From Desulfobulbaceae bacterium UBA2213 (GTDB taxonomy: Bacteria; Desulfobacterota; Desulfobulbia; Desulfobulbales; Desulfocapsaceae): a stretch of 13,296 nucleotides of DNA. Shown one piece after another: positions 1 through 8,531 of this stretch. The first letter of the stretch is position 1, and every line of letters starts with the position of its first letter. The DNA lies in assembly GCA_002327225.1 (NCBI GenBank), contig DCUN01000033.1:8003-21298 (forward strand), read 5' to 3'. Below the pieces are notes generated by a model. That model was not told the origin of the DNA, ran no database searches, and saw only the letters and a list, made by a program, of their open reading frames with translations. The position numbers and the translations under genes were made by a program.

Positions 1-2159
1 TCACTGCGAAGTGCGGACAGTTTCCCTGTCAATTGCTTCAGGAGATCGGATGCTGCCTCCAGCTCATGCTTTTCTTCCTGCAGCCTGGCCACCTCCACGG
101 TAAGGGATTGCCAGTCGATTTCTCGAAACTCAGTATATTCATCAAGTTTCGACAGGGCTGTGAGGCGTTCCTTGAGCATATTCTGCTTGACCTGGATTTT
201 GCTGATCTTACTGCCACGTTCAGCAAGATATTCCTCAAGGGAGCTGGCTTTGGCCTCAAGGGCTGCGATCTTTGCCATGTTGGTCCAACCAAGGACATAG
301 CGGCTGCGGTCATCCAGTCGGTGACGGTCGTCCTTCTCGTGACGCTCGCCGGGGGCCTTGATCTGGCCTGTGCGGGTGATGGCACGTGCCTCCCGGCGGA
401 ACTGTTCTTGGGTTGCGCAGCAGGCAATGTCGAAACGATGTGCCATTTCGCGCTCAAGCCAATCGTAGAAAGGAGAGTCGGGTTTAATGGAAATCTTCTT
501 TGACAGGGAATCACGGTGCAGGACAGAGAGTTCACTTCGAGCCCCCTGGCGGATGCGGAAATAGACCAGGCGGCCATGGAGCTGTGTCCTGTCCACCCAG
601 GCTGATACTGTTGCATAATGGACATCAGGAACCAGAAGCGACAGGCCGAAGTTGCGCAACAGCCGTTCGGCTGCCCCCTCCCAGTCGCGTTCATCGTCAT
701 GCACCTGCAGCAGCTCACCGGCAAAGCACATATCCGCCTCCGGCAAGGCGAGGGCTTTGCACAGGGAAGCGCGTATTGTCACCTGGGCTGCGGGGATATT
801 GTTTCGCCGGGCCTTGAGACTGTTGATCTCGGCGCTCAGCTCGTCGTGTTCCTGTTTTCCCTGGAGCAGGCTTACCGATTGCTCAGTCAGATCATTTTGC
901 AGAGTGGCATCCAGCGTCTGTGCAGCTTCGGCAAGGGCTGAAAAACGTTGTCGCTGATCGAGAAAACCGGATTCTTCTCCGCAAGGGAGTTCTCCAACAG
1001 CGCGTACCAGGTGGGCGTAACGCTGTTCCTTGTTTTGACGCGTCTGTCTCTCCTGATCATTCTTTCGTATTTCTATAGTGAGTCTTTCCAGACGGTCGCC
1101 GCCGTTGTCGGCAATGCTGCGTTTTAGCTCATCCTCATCAACACGGAGCAGGTCACGAAGCTCAGCAAGGCCTTTGACTTTGACATCCAGCCTCCCCCAT
1201 TCATCAGTGAGGCCGGCGATACGTTTTGCCAAAAGCGCAAGCTTCAGGCCCGCGAAGTAGGAGCGGAGGGACTCACGGCAGGCACGGAGCTCCTCTACCT
1301 GTGAAACGAGGGAAGCATGACGCCCACAGTCAGCGACCAGTGGTAAGAGCAGCTCCACCTGCCGTTTTGCCTTGCACACAGCCTCGTGCGCCCGGTTCAG
1401 ATCATCGAAATGCGTGATCAGGGCATTGATACGGGGTGCCACATCAAAAGGCTCGAGCATGTGACTGCGGACAAAGTCGGTGAGGTTGCCCACCGACTTC
1501 ATGGACACCGTTTGATGAAACAGCTCCAGGGCCTGCTCGTTTTCAATGCCGAAGCGACGACGGAACCAGGCTCCATAGGGAGGGAAACTGTCGAATACCT
1601 CGGCGCCGAGACTGCGCAGCTTCTTGCGCAGGGCAGTGATGTCCGAACCGAAATGGGCGAAGTCGGCAACAATAGACATGTCTCGTTCCGCGCAGACAAA
1701 AAAACGGGCGGGTTGTCCTTGCGCATCTTTCATCCAGAAGACCTGGGCCAGCGTCACCGTCTGGCCATAACCGGCATTCTGAAAAACTCCGACGATCACC
1801 GAGTAGTTGTTGTGGTCGCGGAGGGCTACAGGTTTAGTCGTGCCCGTCACTTCATTGCGTTCGGATTTGTAATGGCCGAGGACATAGGAGCGCAGCGTCC
1901 GTTCTTTACTGCCGGCACCGGCTGCCTTGTTATAGGCGATTCGGTTTGCCGGGACCAGCAAGGTTGTGACCGCATCGACCAGGGTTGATTTACCCGAGCC
2001 GATATCGCCGGTGAGCAGGGCATTCTTGCCATTGGGGTTCAGCGTCCATACCCGGCTATCGAAGGTGCCCCAGTTGAAAACCTCCAGGCGGTGCAGGCGG
2101 AAACCCGAGAGGGCATCGTCGGCAAGAAAATCCAGTCTTGGCATCATCCGCTCACTCAT
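1..2159 (-). CDS. jetC: Wadjet defence SMC-like ATPase JetC (partial, C-terminus beyond left edge)
   Basis: This is the motor subunit of the Wadjet plasmid-restriction complex, an SMC/MukB-like ATPase that dimerises and extrudes DNA loops. I translated the minus strand from the ATG at 2159-2157; the frame stays open for 719 codons to the window edge. The N-terminal ATPase head has a Walker A motif GDIGSGKST at about residues 51-59, followed by the [11 protein letters not shown] helix typical of JetC/COG4913 proteins. From about residue 270 the sequence is charged and coiled-coil-like. A hinge-like globular segment lies at about 460-560 and a second coiled coil runs towards the edge. Walker B and the ABC signature belong to the missing C-terminal head. 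The start overlaps the jetB stop by 8 nt, implying translational coupling. Family members are usually about 1100 residues, so roughly one third is missing. The family assignment is firm. Confidence 0.93.
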   Translation of the reverse strand, partial: MSERMMPRLDFLADDALSGFRLHRLEVFNWGTFDSRVWTLNPNGKNALLTGDIGSGKSTLVDAVTTLLVPANRIAYNKAAGAGSKERTLRSYVLGHYKSERNEVTGTTKPVALRDHNNYSVIVGVFQNAGYGQTVTLAQVFWMKDAQGQPARFFVCAERDMSIVADFAHFGSDITALRKKLRSLGAEVFDSFPPYGAWFRRRFGIENEQALELFHQTVSMKSVGNLTDFVRSHMLEPFDVAPRINALITHFDDLNRAHEAVCKAKRQVELLLPLVADCGRHASLVSQVEELRACRESLRSYFAGLKLALLAKRIAGLTDEWGRLDVKVKGLAELRDLLRVDEDELKRSIADNGGDRLERLTIEIRKNDQERQTRQNKEQRYAHLVRAVGELPCGEESGFLDQRQRFSALAEAAQTLDATLQNDLTEQSVSLLQGKQEHDELSAEINSLKARRNNIPAAQVTIRASLCKALALPEADMCFAGELLQVHDDERDWEGAAERLLRNFGLSLLVPDVHYATVSAWVDRTQLHGRLVYFRIRQGARSELSVLHRDSLSKKISIKPDSPFYDWLEREMAHRFDIACCATQEQFRREARAITRTGQIKAPGERHEKDDRHRLDDRSRYVLGWTNMAKIAALEAKASSLEEYLAERGSKISKIQVKQNMLKERLTALSKLDEYTEFREIDWQSLTVEVARLQEEKHELEAASDLLKQLTGKLSALRS

Positions 2160-2796
2160 TGCTTGACCCTTTTGAGTCTGTCCCGAGTTGAGTTTGATAG
2201 GCCGCCATCCGTGCGTCGAAATCAGCCAGCCACTGCCCGTCGACAAAGGCCTTGAGGATACGCCGCACCTCAAAGGCAGCTGCCTCTCCTTTTTGATTGT
2301 CATGGCCTGTCTTGAGCCGGCGCAGGAATCCCAGTTCCACAATCTTGTTGAGATGGGTCTCAATCTGGTCGATCAATCTGGCCTCATTGCTGCTTTCAGG
2401 CAGAAATACCCTGATGAGATCGACGATCTCGTTGCGGCTGAGTATCAGTCGTGTATCGCCGCCGCTCGCATCGAATTCAGCCAGCTTCTTGCGCAGAAGT
2501 GCCAGCAGCAGACTTACCGGGAATGACAGGGGACGTCTGGCCACCAGACGTGGAAGTTTCAGGGCTGCATTCTCATCGCTTTCCTGACGCGAGCGTAAAA
2601 AAGCGTAGCCCTCGGCCTCGTCCAATATGAGCTCCAGGCCGAGCACTGTCACATAGTCACGGACCCGGGCCTGCAGTTTGAGCAGGAGGTTCCAGAGGAG
2701 GGCATCACCTTCCTGATAGATTACACCCTTGAGTAAGAGGATGACCAGGGTCGATAACTCATTTGTTGGCGTGGCTGTTTCAGCTTCTTGTTCCAT
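2152..2796 (-). CDS. jetB: Wadjet defence protein JetB (DUF4194, MukE/MksE-like)
   Basis: This is the KITE-type winged-helix subunit of the Wadjet SMC complex, equivalent to MukE/MksE; it bridges the kleisin JetA to DNA and to the JetC heads. The protein has 214 residues and is soluble, with the DUF4194 look: a helical N-terminus ([13 protein letters not shown]), a central LRSRQESDE segment, and a winged-helix region containing [17 protein letters not shown] and [15 protein letters not shown] chose the ATG at 2796-2794; a TTG one codon upstream (2799) is also open and cannot be excluded. The gene follows jetA by only 6 nt with this start, and its last codons overlap the jetC start, so the three genes should be one transcript. 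Assignment rests on sequence style plus its position between DUF3375 and the SMC-like ATPase. Confidence 0.9.
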   Translation of the reverse strand: MEQEAETATPTNELSTLVILLLKGVIYQEGDALLWNLLLKLQARVRDYVTVLGLELILDEAEGYAFLRSRQESDENAALKLPRLVARRPLSFPVSLLLALLRKKLAEFDASGGDTRLILSRNEIVDLIRVFLPESSNEARLIDQIETHLNKIVELGFLRRLKTGHDNQKGEAAAFEVRRILKAFVDGQWLADFDARMAAYQTQLGTDSKGSSNE

Positions 2797-2802
2797 CAAT
2801 TC

Positions 2803-4257
2803 TCATCTCACGAAGATTACTTTCGGCAGACGTGCCTGTTTGGAATACTCCTGACCATCTGGCTCTTGTCGTTTCCAGGTGATTATTTCGGCAGACTCTT
2901 CATCCACAACACTCTTAAAGGTGTCGCCCGCCAGTTGCAGGTACGTCACCAACTCTGCCAGACCCTTTTGCAGCGGCTGGATTTCGCACAGTTCACGCAA
3001 GGTGACTTGGGAACGATCCTGCAGGGTGTGGCGGATATGGTGGGTTAATTGGGTCTTGTCGATCAAGATCTGTGAGTAGAGTGCTGACGCATCCACCTCG
3101 GCATCACCTGTTTTCAGCTCGATGTCGACAATAAGCGGTTTCTGGCTTACCATATGGAGTGGTCGTTCCAGGGGTAATTCGATGTCGGCAGCAATGTTGG
3201 AAATGTCCGTCAGCATCTCGGGTGGCGGTGTTTCCCGAAGTGCCAGTGCCTTGGCCTCGATGTTGTGCAGGATATCCATGATGCGACGGTTCTCCAGCCA
3301 GGCCTGGTCATCGAGAAAACGCCGTAACTGCTGCGAGAGCTGGGCCACCGTGCGCTGGGTGTGTTCGCCGGCTTCCAGCCAGTCGTAATGGATACGGCGG
3401 GTGCGGACGTCGGGCCTCAGCTCGGCGACGGCTGGCAGGCTCAAAACACGTTCCAGCAGGGTAGACAGTTCTTCCTGCCGGCTGCGGGACATCAGAAAAT
3501 CCCAGAAGGCGCGAAAGCTCCTCCCCTGGTCGGAGTCGGCAATGGTGTCGCGTTCCCCCATGATCTCCTCGAGAAGCGTTCCTTTTGCGCCCTCCCATAG
3601 AGCAATACGTTCCCGTACGTGGCGATCCAGCCCGCGAAAATTGTGCTCCACTTCACGAAAATCAGTGAGCAGATCACGTGCCAGCTGCATAAACTGCTGA
3701 AAGCGGTCTTTGAGTGAGGTGTCGTCAAGCATAGGCATGTCACCAGCCTCAATCCGAGCGATTTCATGGTCAATGTCATCACGGCGCTTGTGTAGCTCGG
3801 CAATACGTGTCTGAGGGTCGGTCTCACTGCCTTCACTTATCTGTTTGAGCAGCTCAAATAAAGTGAGCAGGCGCGATTCAGTGCCTACAAAACTGCGCTC
3901 GATGAGTGTCCCCAGCCAGACAATTGCCTTTTCGGATGCTGGTGTCAGGTCAAAATGCGGTTCATCTGACCCCTGGACGTAGAATTTTCGCAGCCAACCC
4001 TTTTCAGTGGCAGCCCAGTCGTTGAGGTAATCAAGTGCTTGCTTTGGAAATATCTCTGCCCCCAGCCGTTCGCGCAGTGCGAACAGTTCGTCTTCCAGGG
4101 TCTCGGCCAGATCCGACTGCGCCATGACTCTTACATTGGGGGTAATGAATACCCGATGCAGAAAGCCTGCCACCAAAGGCGCATGATCCGAGCGCAGCAG
4201 ACGCCAGGCCGGGTGGTTTTGGCGTAGTTGTTCGAGGGTGGAATAGTCGAGGTTCAT
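2803..4257 (-). CDS. jetA: Wadjet defence protein JetA (DUF3375, MukF-like kleisin)
   Basis: This is the kleisin-like subunit of type I Wadjet (DUF3375), functionally analogous to MukF/MksF; it links the JetC ATPase heads and recruits JetB. The product has 484 residues and no membrane segment or signal peptide. The N-terminus contains the family's DYSTLEQLRQNHPAWRLLRSDHAPLVAGFL pattern, in which HPAWRLLR and the following APL are characteristic. The middle is helical and charged with predicted coiled coil at about 165-260. The C-terminal part resembles a winged helix. The ATG at 4257 has a weak AAGG ribosome-binding sequence about nine bases upstream. This is the first gene of the operon; jetB starts 6 nt after its stop. 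Upstream it is separated by 102 nt from the response-regulator gene on the same strand, so it may have its own promoter or be read through from that operon. Confidence 0.93.
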   Translation of the reverse strand: MNLDYSTLEQLRQNHPAWRLLRSDHAPLVAGFLHRVFITPNVRVMAQSDLAETLEDELFALRERLGAEIFPKQALDYLNDWAATEKGWLRKFYVQGSDEPHFDLTPASEKAIVWLGTLIERSFVGTESRLLTLFELLKQISEGSETDPQTRIAELHKRRDDIDHEIARIEAGDMPMLDDTSLKDRFQQFMQLARDLLTDFREVEHNFRGLDRHVRERIALWEGAKGTLLEEIMGERDTIADSDQGRSFRAFWDFLMSRSRQEELSTLLERVLSLPAVAELRPDVRTRRIHYDWLEAGEHTQRTVAQLSQQLRRFLDDQAWLENRRIMDILHNIEAKALALRETPPPEMLTDISNIAADIELPLERPLHMVSQKPLIVDIELKTGDAEVDASALYSQILIDKTQLTHHIRHTLQDRSQVTLRELCEIQPLQKGLAELVTYLQLAGDTFKSVVDEESAEIITWKRQEPDGQEYSKQARLPKVIFVR

Positions 4258-4337
4258 TCAAGAAGGCCTTGGACGTCAGGGAGTAGTGTGGTTGTCAGGC
4301 TATCTACGGAGCTATATAGAGTAAGTGTGGAGCCTTT

Positions 4338-4357
4338 GTATATACGCACGTGACGTG
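4338..4357. promoter_or_regulatory. Adjacent palindromes upstream of jetA (candidate operator)
   Basis: The gap between the response-regulator stop and jetA contains an 11-bp palindrome at 4347-4357 (CACGT, one base, ACGTG) directly beside the 8-bp palindrome GTATATAC at 4338-4345. Further towards jetA, CTATATAG at 4312-4319 is another palindrome that could act as a -10 element. A TGACGT core recurs in opposite orientation at 4271-4277. No good -35 hexamer is visible at 17 bp from the candidate -10. Function as an operator is inference; short AT-rich palindromes also arise by chance. Confidence 0.25.
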
Positions 4358-4359
4358 AG

Positions 4360-6207
4360 TTATCTTTTTTTAACTGGCTGTTCGATGAACTCATCAGGTT
4401 GAATTTCAAGGCGTTGCATCTTTCGATACAAGGTGCTGCGATCAATATTCAATATCCTGGCTGCCTTGGATTTGTTCCCTCTGGCCCTTTTCAGGGCATC
4501 AATGAGTTCGTCCTTTTCACTGATATACGGTAGCTGGCTGAGAGGCAAAATCACCATTTCTGGTACAGGGTTTTGTGAGGTGTCTGGCGTAGTTGGCGCA
4601 GTCAGGGTAAGGGACCTTGAATTCTGGGACCTCTGCTGCGAACGGATCTCTTCGGGAAAATGTTCAAGGGAGATGGTAGGGCCTTCGCAGAGGACGCAGG
4701 CTCGCTCTATAACATGGCGGAGTTCTCTGACGTTTCCAGGCCAGGAATAGCTGGAAAGGGAGCTCATTGCCTGATCGGAAATCCCGTGAATGTTCCTTTT
4801 GAGCTGCTCCCGGAACAGGGAGAGAAAGTGATAAGACAGGATAGGGATTCCACCTTTGCGGTCACGAAGTGGAGGGAGTTTGATCTCGACCACCTTTAAA
4901 CGATAGTAGAGATCTTCACGAAAGTTTCCTGCCTTTACTTTTTCAATGAGATTGACATTGGTGGCTGCTATGACCCTGACATCCACCTTGATCGGGGTGT
5001 CCTGGCCAACAGGGGTGAACGTCTTCTCCTGGAGAAAACGAAGGAGGCGCAACTGCATTCTAGGCGAGATATCGCCGATTTCATCAAGAAATAATGTGCC
5101 ATGATCAGCCTGCAGAAGCCGTCCGGGCCGATCACGGTCGGCGCCGGTGAATGCCCCTTTCTTATGACCAAAAAGTTCACTCTCCAGCAGATCTTCAGAG
5201 ATAGCGGCACAGTCAACTTTAACGAGAGACATGTCTCGTCTCGGGCTTTCCATGTGCAGCGCCTCGGCTGCGAGCTCTTTGCCCGTCCCGGATTCTCCAG
5301 TGATCAGGACGGCCGTGTCAACTTTTCCTACATTCTCAATCAGTTTATAAACACTCTGCATCACCTGACTTGAGCCGACGTAGCCGTGAAAACGGTTTCG
5401 TACCCCTCTGCTTTCTACCGGTTCTGGAAGGGTGATATCCCTGGCAACGATGACGACTCCACTGAATTCTTCCTGTCCGTCCTGGAGCGGGGAGGCCGTC
5501 AGACTTATAATCCGAATATTACCATCAACTTTATGACATTCAATCTGATGCTCTCTGACTTCCGCCCGACTCTTCAGGACCTGTAAGGCATCATGAAGAA
5601 AGATCCTGCCCATTTCTTCTGGGATGGCTTTTATGTTGGTCACCGAACTGGACTCATTGTAGCCAAGCCAGTTTTTGGCAGTATTATTGATCTGGATAAT
5701 ATTCATATCATTATCCAGAGTAATGATCGCGTCACGAACAGAACTGAAGATCGCTTCCAGGTAGCGTTTATATTTTTCATTTTCCTTGATGAGTTGCAGC
5801 CGTTCTGTTTCAAGCTCCCAATGCAGCAAGGCCTGCCGGACAAATCTGAGCAGAGTTTCTTTATTGACAGGTTTTGAAATGTAATCAAAGGCACCGTATC
5901 TTACCGCCTCTGCAGCTGAATCAAGATTTGGAAATCCGGTAATCATGACTACCGGACACTTGATACCTGCCTCACGAATCTTGCGCAAGAGATCTGTACC
6001 GCGTGCACCTTCCAGGACGATGTCACTGATAATCAGGTCAAGTGCTTTGTCATGGATGGCGATCAACGCCTCTTCGAAGGTGGCGGCAGTGGTGACCTGG
6101 CTGTATCCTTCTCTGGCCAGAAACATCTCAAAGGTAAGCCGAATGCTTGCCTCATCATCAACGATGAGGATGCGGGCATCTTTATTTACAATTTCACTCT
6201 GCTGCAT
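4360..6207 (-). CDS. Sigma-54-dependent response regulator, REC-PAS-AAA+-Fis HTH (NtrC family)
   Basis: This is a 615-residue transcription activator that should work with sigma-54 RNA polymerase after phosphorylation by the neighbouring kinase. Domains in order: receiver at 10-125, with acidic pocket D17/D18, phosphoacceptor D62, T90 and K112; PAS at about 148-258; AAA+ ATPase at 273-510, with Walker A GESGTGKE (304-311), the intact sigma-54-contacting loop GAFTGA (351-356), Walker B GTLFLDEI (370-377) and an FREDLYYRL arginine-finger region (429-437); and a Fis-type helix-turn-helix at about 565-603 containing GNKSKAARILNIDRSTLYRK. All catalytic residues are present. The frame is open upstream to 6408, but that extension is inside the kinase gene and looks non-coding, so I chose ATG 6207, where the receiver begins normally. 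It overlaps the kinase gene by 14 nt. The extra internal PAS is less common than plain NtrC. Target promoters are unknown. Confidence 0.95.
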   Translation of the reverse strand: MQQSEIVNKDARILIVDDEASIRLTFEMFLAREGYSQVTTAATFEEALIAIHDKALDLIISDIVLEGARGTDLLRKIREAGIKCPVVMITGFPNLDSAAEAVRYGAFDYISKPVNKETLLRFVRQALLHWELETERLQLIKENEKYKRYLEAIFSSVRDAIITLDNDMNIIQINNTAKNWLGYNESSSVTNIKAIPEEMGRIFLHDALQVLKSRAEVREHQIECHKVDGNIRIISLTASPLQDGQEEFSGVVIVARDITLPEPVESRGVRNRFHGYVGSSQVMQSVYKLIENVGKVDTAVLITGESGTGKELAAEALHMESPRRDMSLVKVDCAAISEDLLESELFGHKKGAFTGADRDRPGRLLQADHGTLFLDEIGDISPRMQLRLLRFLQEKTFTPVGQDTPIKVDVRVIAATNVNLIEKVKAGNFREDLYYRLKVVEIKLPPLRDRKGGIPILSYHFLSLFREQLKRNIHGISDQAMSSLSSYSWPGNVRELRHVIERACVLCEGPTISLEHFPEEIRSQQRSQNSRSLTLTAPTTPDTSQNPVPEMVILPLSQLPYISEKDELIDALKRARGNKSKAARILNIDRSTLYRKMQRLEIQPDEFIEQPVKKR

Positions 6208-7408
6208 GGAGTGAGCCTGAGGCAGGGATCTGGATAAGCATTTCAGTGAATTGATGCATGATCGAGTTGACCTTGATGGTACCGCCATGATCCTGGATAA
6301 TCCCGAAACTGATACTGAGGCCAAGGCCGGTCCCCTGACCAGCGGGCTTCGTGGTAAAAAACGGATCAAATAATCGTTCCAGGATGCCCTGCGGGATGCC
6401 GGTTCCAAGATCGCGGATGCTGACCTGGATCCAGGATTTTGGAACCTCCGTGGTGCCTACGGCCAGGGATGGACTGATATCGTGGGAGTCAGGGATAATC
6501 GGGACGCTAACCGGAAGGCAGGAAATCAGGATTTTTTTATCTGGAGACGTTGTGGGGTAGCGTTCGTTCAGGGAAAACCTGCTGTTGCTCAGCAGATTAA
6601 GGATGACCTGTTGTAGCTGTCGGAAGTTGCCATAGATGGGGCAGGGGGCCTGGGAGAAATCAGTGCTGATCTGGATGCCATCTTTCTTTAACTGATGTTC
6701 AACCAGCGACAGGGTGGCCTTAATGACTTGTACCATGTCGATGGGTTCATTCTCCTGGTCGCCTTCTCTGGCAAAAGAGAGCAGGTTTTTGATAATGGAG
6801 GCGATTCGCTCCCCTTCATTGATGATCCGGGTGAGGAGTTGATTCTGGAGCGAATTCTTTTCGCTGTCATCCAGCAGGAGTTGGGCAAAATTGATAATAC
6901 CGGTAATGGGATTGTTGACTTCATGAGCAACGCCTGCGGCAAGCTCTCCGATGGCGGCAAGTTGCGCCGTCCTCATGGAATCGATTTTTCGCAGTTCATC
7001 AGAGGTCAGCTCACGGGCAATCAGTAATATCTTGCGGATAATCCCATCGCTATCCTTGACCGGGGAGATGGTCAACAGATACTCTCCAAAGAGACCCGGA
7101 AGCCTGGTCTCTTCAACCCGAGGAGTACAGGAGCGTAAGAATGTTTCCAGTGGACATTTAAGGTGGGGGTAACTACCACCATGGATAATCTTGCAGATTC
7201 CCCTGCCAATGATCTGTTTTTTTGTTTTACGGGCCGCGTTAATGGTGGCCAGGTTAGCATCGATGATAATGCCATCCGGGGTGACAATCAACACCGGATC
7301 CTGGATGGCTTCAAAAAGCTCATTTCCTGTTCCTGTGGGGCAGGAGATGTACGAGTATTGAAGACGGTCAAGTGCGGCAGTTTCAGGCTTTATGGGAATT
7401 TTCACCAT
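6194..7408 (-). CDS. PAS-domain soluble sensor histidine kinase (NtrB-like)
   Basis: This is a 404-residue cytoplasmic histidine kinase, the probable partner of the overlapping response regulator. It has no transmembrane segment or signal peptide. A PAS domain spans about 28-135. The dimerisation/phosphoacceptor domain follows, with the H-box containing HEVNNPITGI (H162), and then the HATPase_c domain with N box NLLSNSRFSL (N275), G1 box DLGTGIP (333-339), an F-box-like DPFFTTKP and G2 box GTGLGLS (359-365). The PAS domain carries C72, H76, H82 and C85 in a C-x3-H-x8-CPL pattern, which could bind a metal or cofactor or sense redox state. The ATG at 7408 is 4 nt after the YqeY-like stop, and the 3' end overlaps the regulator start. 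The signal is not identifiable from sequence. Confidence 0.95.
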   Translation of the reverse strand: MVKIPIKPETAALDRLQYSYISCPTGTGNELFEAIQDPVLIVTPDGIIIDANLATINAARKTKKQIIGRGICKIIHGGSYPHLKCPLETFLRSCTPRVEETRLPGLFGEYLLTISPVKDSDGIIRKILLIARELTSDELRKIDSMRTAQLAAIGELAAGVAHEVNNPITGIINFAQLLLDDSEKNSLQNQLLTRIINEGERIASIIKNLLSFAREGDQENEPIDMVQVIKATLSLVEHQLKKDGIQISTDFSQAPCPIYGNFRQLQQVILNLLSNSRFSLNERYPTTSPDKKILISCLPVSVPIIPDSHDISPSLAVGTTEVPKSWIQVSIRDLGTGIPQGILERLFDPFFTTKPAGQGTGLGLSISFGIIQDHGGTIKVNSIMHQFTEMLIQIPASGSLHAAE

Positions 7409-7412
7409 GACT

Positions 7413-7907
7413 TTATTCTTTTATTGATCCCATGATCTTTTTTACAACATTGCCGTCGGCTGTTTTCCCAAAATGTTTCATTATGGCCCCCATGGCCTGC
7501 ATGGGGCTTTTGAACTGTGACAGGTCAATGTTATCTTGAGCCCAGGCCAGGATTTCTTCCTCGCTGGCCATCTTGGGCAGGTATAATTCCAGGACCTGCA
7601 GATAGTCGGAAGTCGGCTGGCCGGTGAATCCCAGGGTCTGTTTTTCGGATTTACTCAGACCCATGATCACTGTGATGATCTCATCATTGCTTATCTCGTC
7701 ATCGCGTTTGGGCCGGCTGCTTTTTTTGCCGCTCTCCAAGGTGATGGGTTGGGTGATTTTTGTGGGAAACTCACTTATAATAATCCGGACAGCACCCTTG
7801 ACCGTTTCATTCCTGGCCAGCATGGCGGCTTTCAGGTCGCTTCGCAGTTTAGTGATCAGAGATATTCCCGTAGCCTCGTTCCATCCATATTCAGTTGTGT
7901 TGCTCAT
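7413..7907 (-). CDS. GatB/YqeY domain-containing protein
   Basis: This is a 164-residue soluble protein of the GatB/YqeY family. The YqeY fold is related to the tRNA-binding tail of aspartyl/glutamyl-tRNA amidotransferase subunit B, but standalone YqeY has no settled biochemical role. Family features are the N-terminal LRSDLKAAMLARNETVKGAVRII helix region, a central SNDEIITVIMGLSKSEKQTL segment, the YLQVLELYLPKMASEEEI helix and the C-terminal MGAIMKHFGKTADGNVVKKIM motif. It is slightly longer than the usual about 148 residues because of a short N-terminal extension (MSNTTEYGWNEATG); translation could start further in, but no better start with a ribosome-binding site is seen. It is the first gene of the minus-strand operon, 4 nt ahead of the kinase. 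Whether it contributes to signalling or is simply co-transcribed cannot be told. Confidence 0.9.
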   Translation of the reverse strand: MSNTTEYGWNEATGISLITKLRSDLKAAMLARNETVKGAVRIIISEFPTKITQPITLESGKKSSRPKRDDEISNDEIITVIMGLSKSEKQTLGFTGQPTSDYLQVLELYLPKMASEEEILAWAQDNIDLSQFKSPMQAMGAIMKHFGKTADGNVVKKIMGSIKE

Positions 7908-7924
7908 TTTATTCTCGCAGGTAA

Positions 7925-8218
7925 ATGGTTACAGGTACAATCAGTATCGATAGGATATATAATGAAACAGTTTCTGTCCATTTGCTCTCTTCTTATCGGA
8001 CTCCTGCAACCCGTGTCAAGGGAAAAAGCCCGATTTTGCTAGATGGAGAGAGTGAATTCAACAATGTTGCGGGTGTTTTTTTGATTGTTTTCCTGGTTGT
8101 AACATTTATGACTACTTTTTTTCTAACTCAGAATACTGCCTCCGACTTGTCACGGCCGAGGCCATGGAAATTTCTGAAGACTGGAGAGACCGGCAAGGAG
8201 TCTCTGAATATCGAATGA
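7925..8218 (+). CDS. Hypothetical small protein with one hydrophobic segment (doubtful)
   Basis: This is an open frame of 97 codons in the divergent gap, starting 18 bp from the YqeY-like start. The translation has one strongly hydrophobic stretch, VAGVFLIVFLVVTFMTTFF at about 48-66, which could be a membrane helix, followed by a polar basic tail. An AGG three bases before the ATG is too close to be a good ribosome-binding site. The hydrophobic run comes from T-rich DNA, which favours Phe/Val/Leu codons by composition alone. I do not recognise any family. It is probably not a gene but is recorded because it fills half of an otherwise empty region. Confidence 0.18.
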   Translation: MVTGTISIDRIYNETVSVHLLSSYRTPATRVKGKSPILLDGESEFNNVAGVFLIVFLVVTFMTTFFLTQNTASDLSRPRPWKFLKTGETGKESLNIE

Positions 8219-8411
8219 ATCAAGCTCTTTTGCCAGATACTGACAGGGGTGTGGTTTACCGTTCTCCCGCCATCACCAATTTCAGGTCAAGTACCGGCAG
8301 CTGGAAATGTTAAGGCTGCGAGGCAGGGCTTGCTGTGAGCAGATCGTGAAAGGACTGGTTTCCTTGTAAAAGGGGATCAGACTTGTAGAGCGCGAAGGTC
8401 TCAAAAAGTCA

Positions 8412-8438
8412 TTGTTCTTTATCTGGAGGTATTATACT
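8412..8438 (+). promoter_or_regulatory. Candidate lapD promoter
   Basis: A TTGTTC hexamer (8412-8417) and a TATACT hexamer (8433-8438) resemble sigma-70 -35 and -10 elements, but the 15-bp spacer is shorter than the usual 16-18. The site lies about 100 bp before the lapD start codon, giving a plausible leader. This is a weak call made by eye. Confidence 0.25.
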
Positions 8439-8525
8439 ATTCACTATAGCTCCACTGCTCCGATAATTTCGACAAGATTCCGGGAGATTGGGTGGAGGAG
8501 ATTACTCTTATGGAAATACTGCTCA

Positions 8526-8531
8526 AAGGAG
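8526..8531 (+). promoter_or_regulatory. lapD ribosome-binding site
   Basis: AAGGAG lies six bases before the ATG at 8538. It decides the start of lapD: the frame is open back to 8412, but only the 8538 start has a strong site and gives the family-typical MSLIKQLW N-terminus. Confidence 0.85.

Noticed and set aside
38..724. A 228-codon minus-strand frame and a 156-codon plus-strand frame inside jetC
   Set aside because: Both are in other frames of the jetC coding sequence, which translates without a stop from 2159 to the edge and carries recognisable JetC motifs. The shadow products are low-complexity, Arg/Ser/Cys-rich with no family features.
1386..1988. A 200-codon plus-strand ORF opposite jetC
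   Set aside because: It lies antiparallel in register with the jetC codons, a common artefact of codon bias, and has no recognisable domain.
6208..6408. N-terminal extension of the response regulator to 6408
   Set aside because: The extension overlaps the end of the kinase gene, is Arg/Ser-rich and precedes a normal receiver start; the ATG at 6207 gives the expected protein.
7962..8042. A 26-codon leader-like ORF starting MKQFLSIC with an AGGA upstream
   Set aside because: It is too short to judge, its hydrophobic stretch is brief, and it overlaps another doubtful frame; not enough to call a gene.
8219..8411. Possible c-di-GMP riboswitch ahead of lapD
   Set aside because: No match to the conserved GEMM core sequences could be seen; weak local hairpins only.
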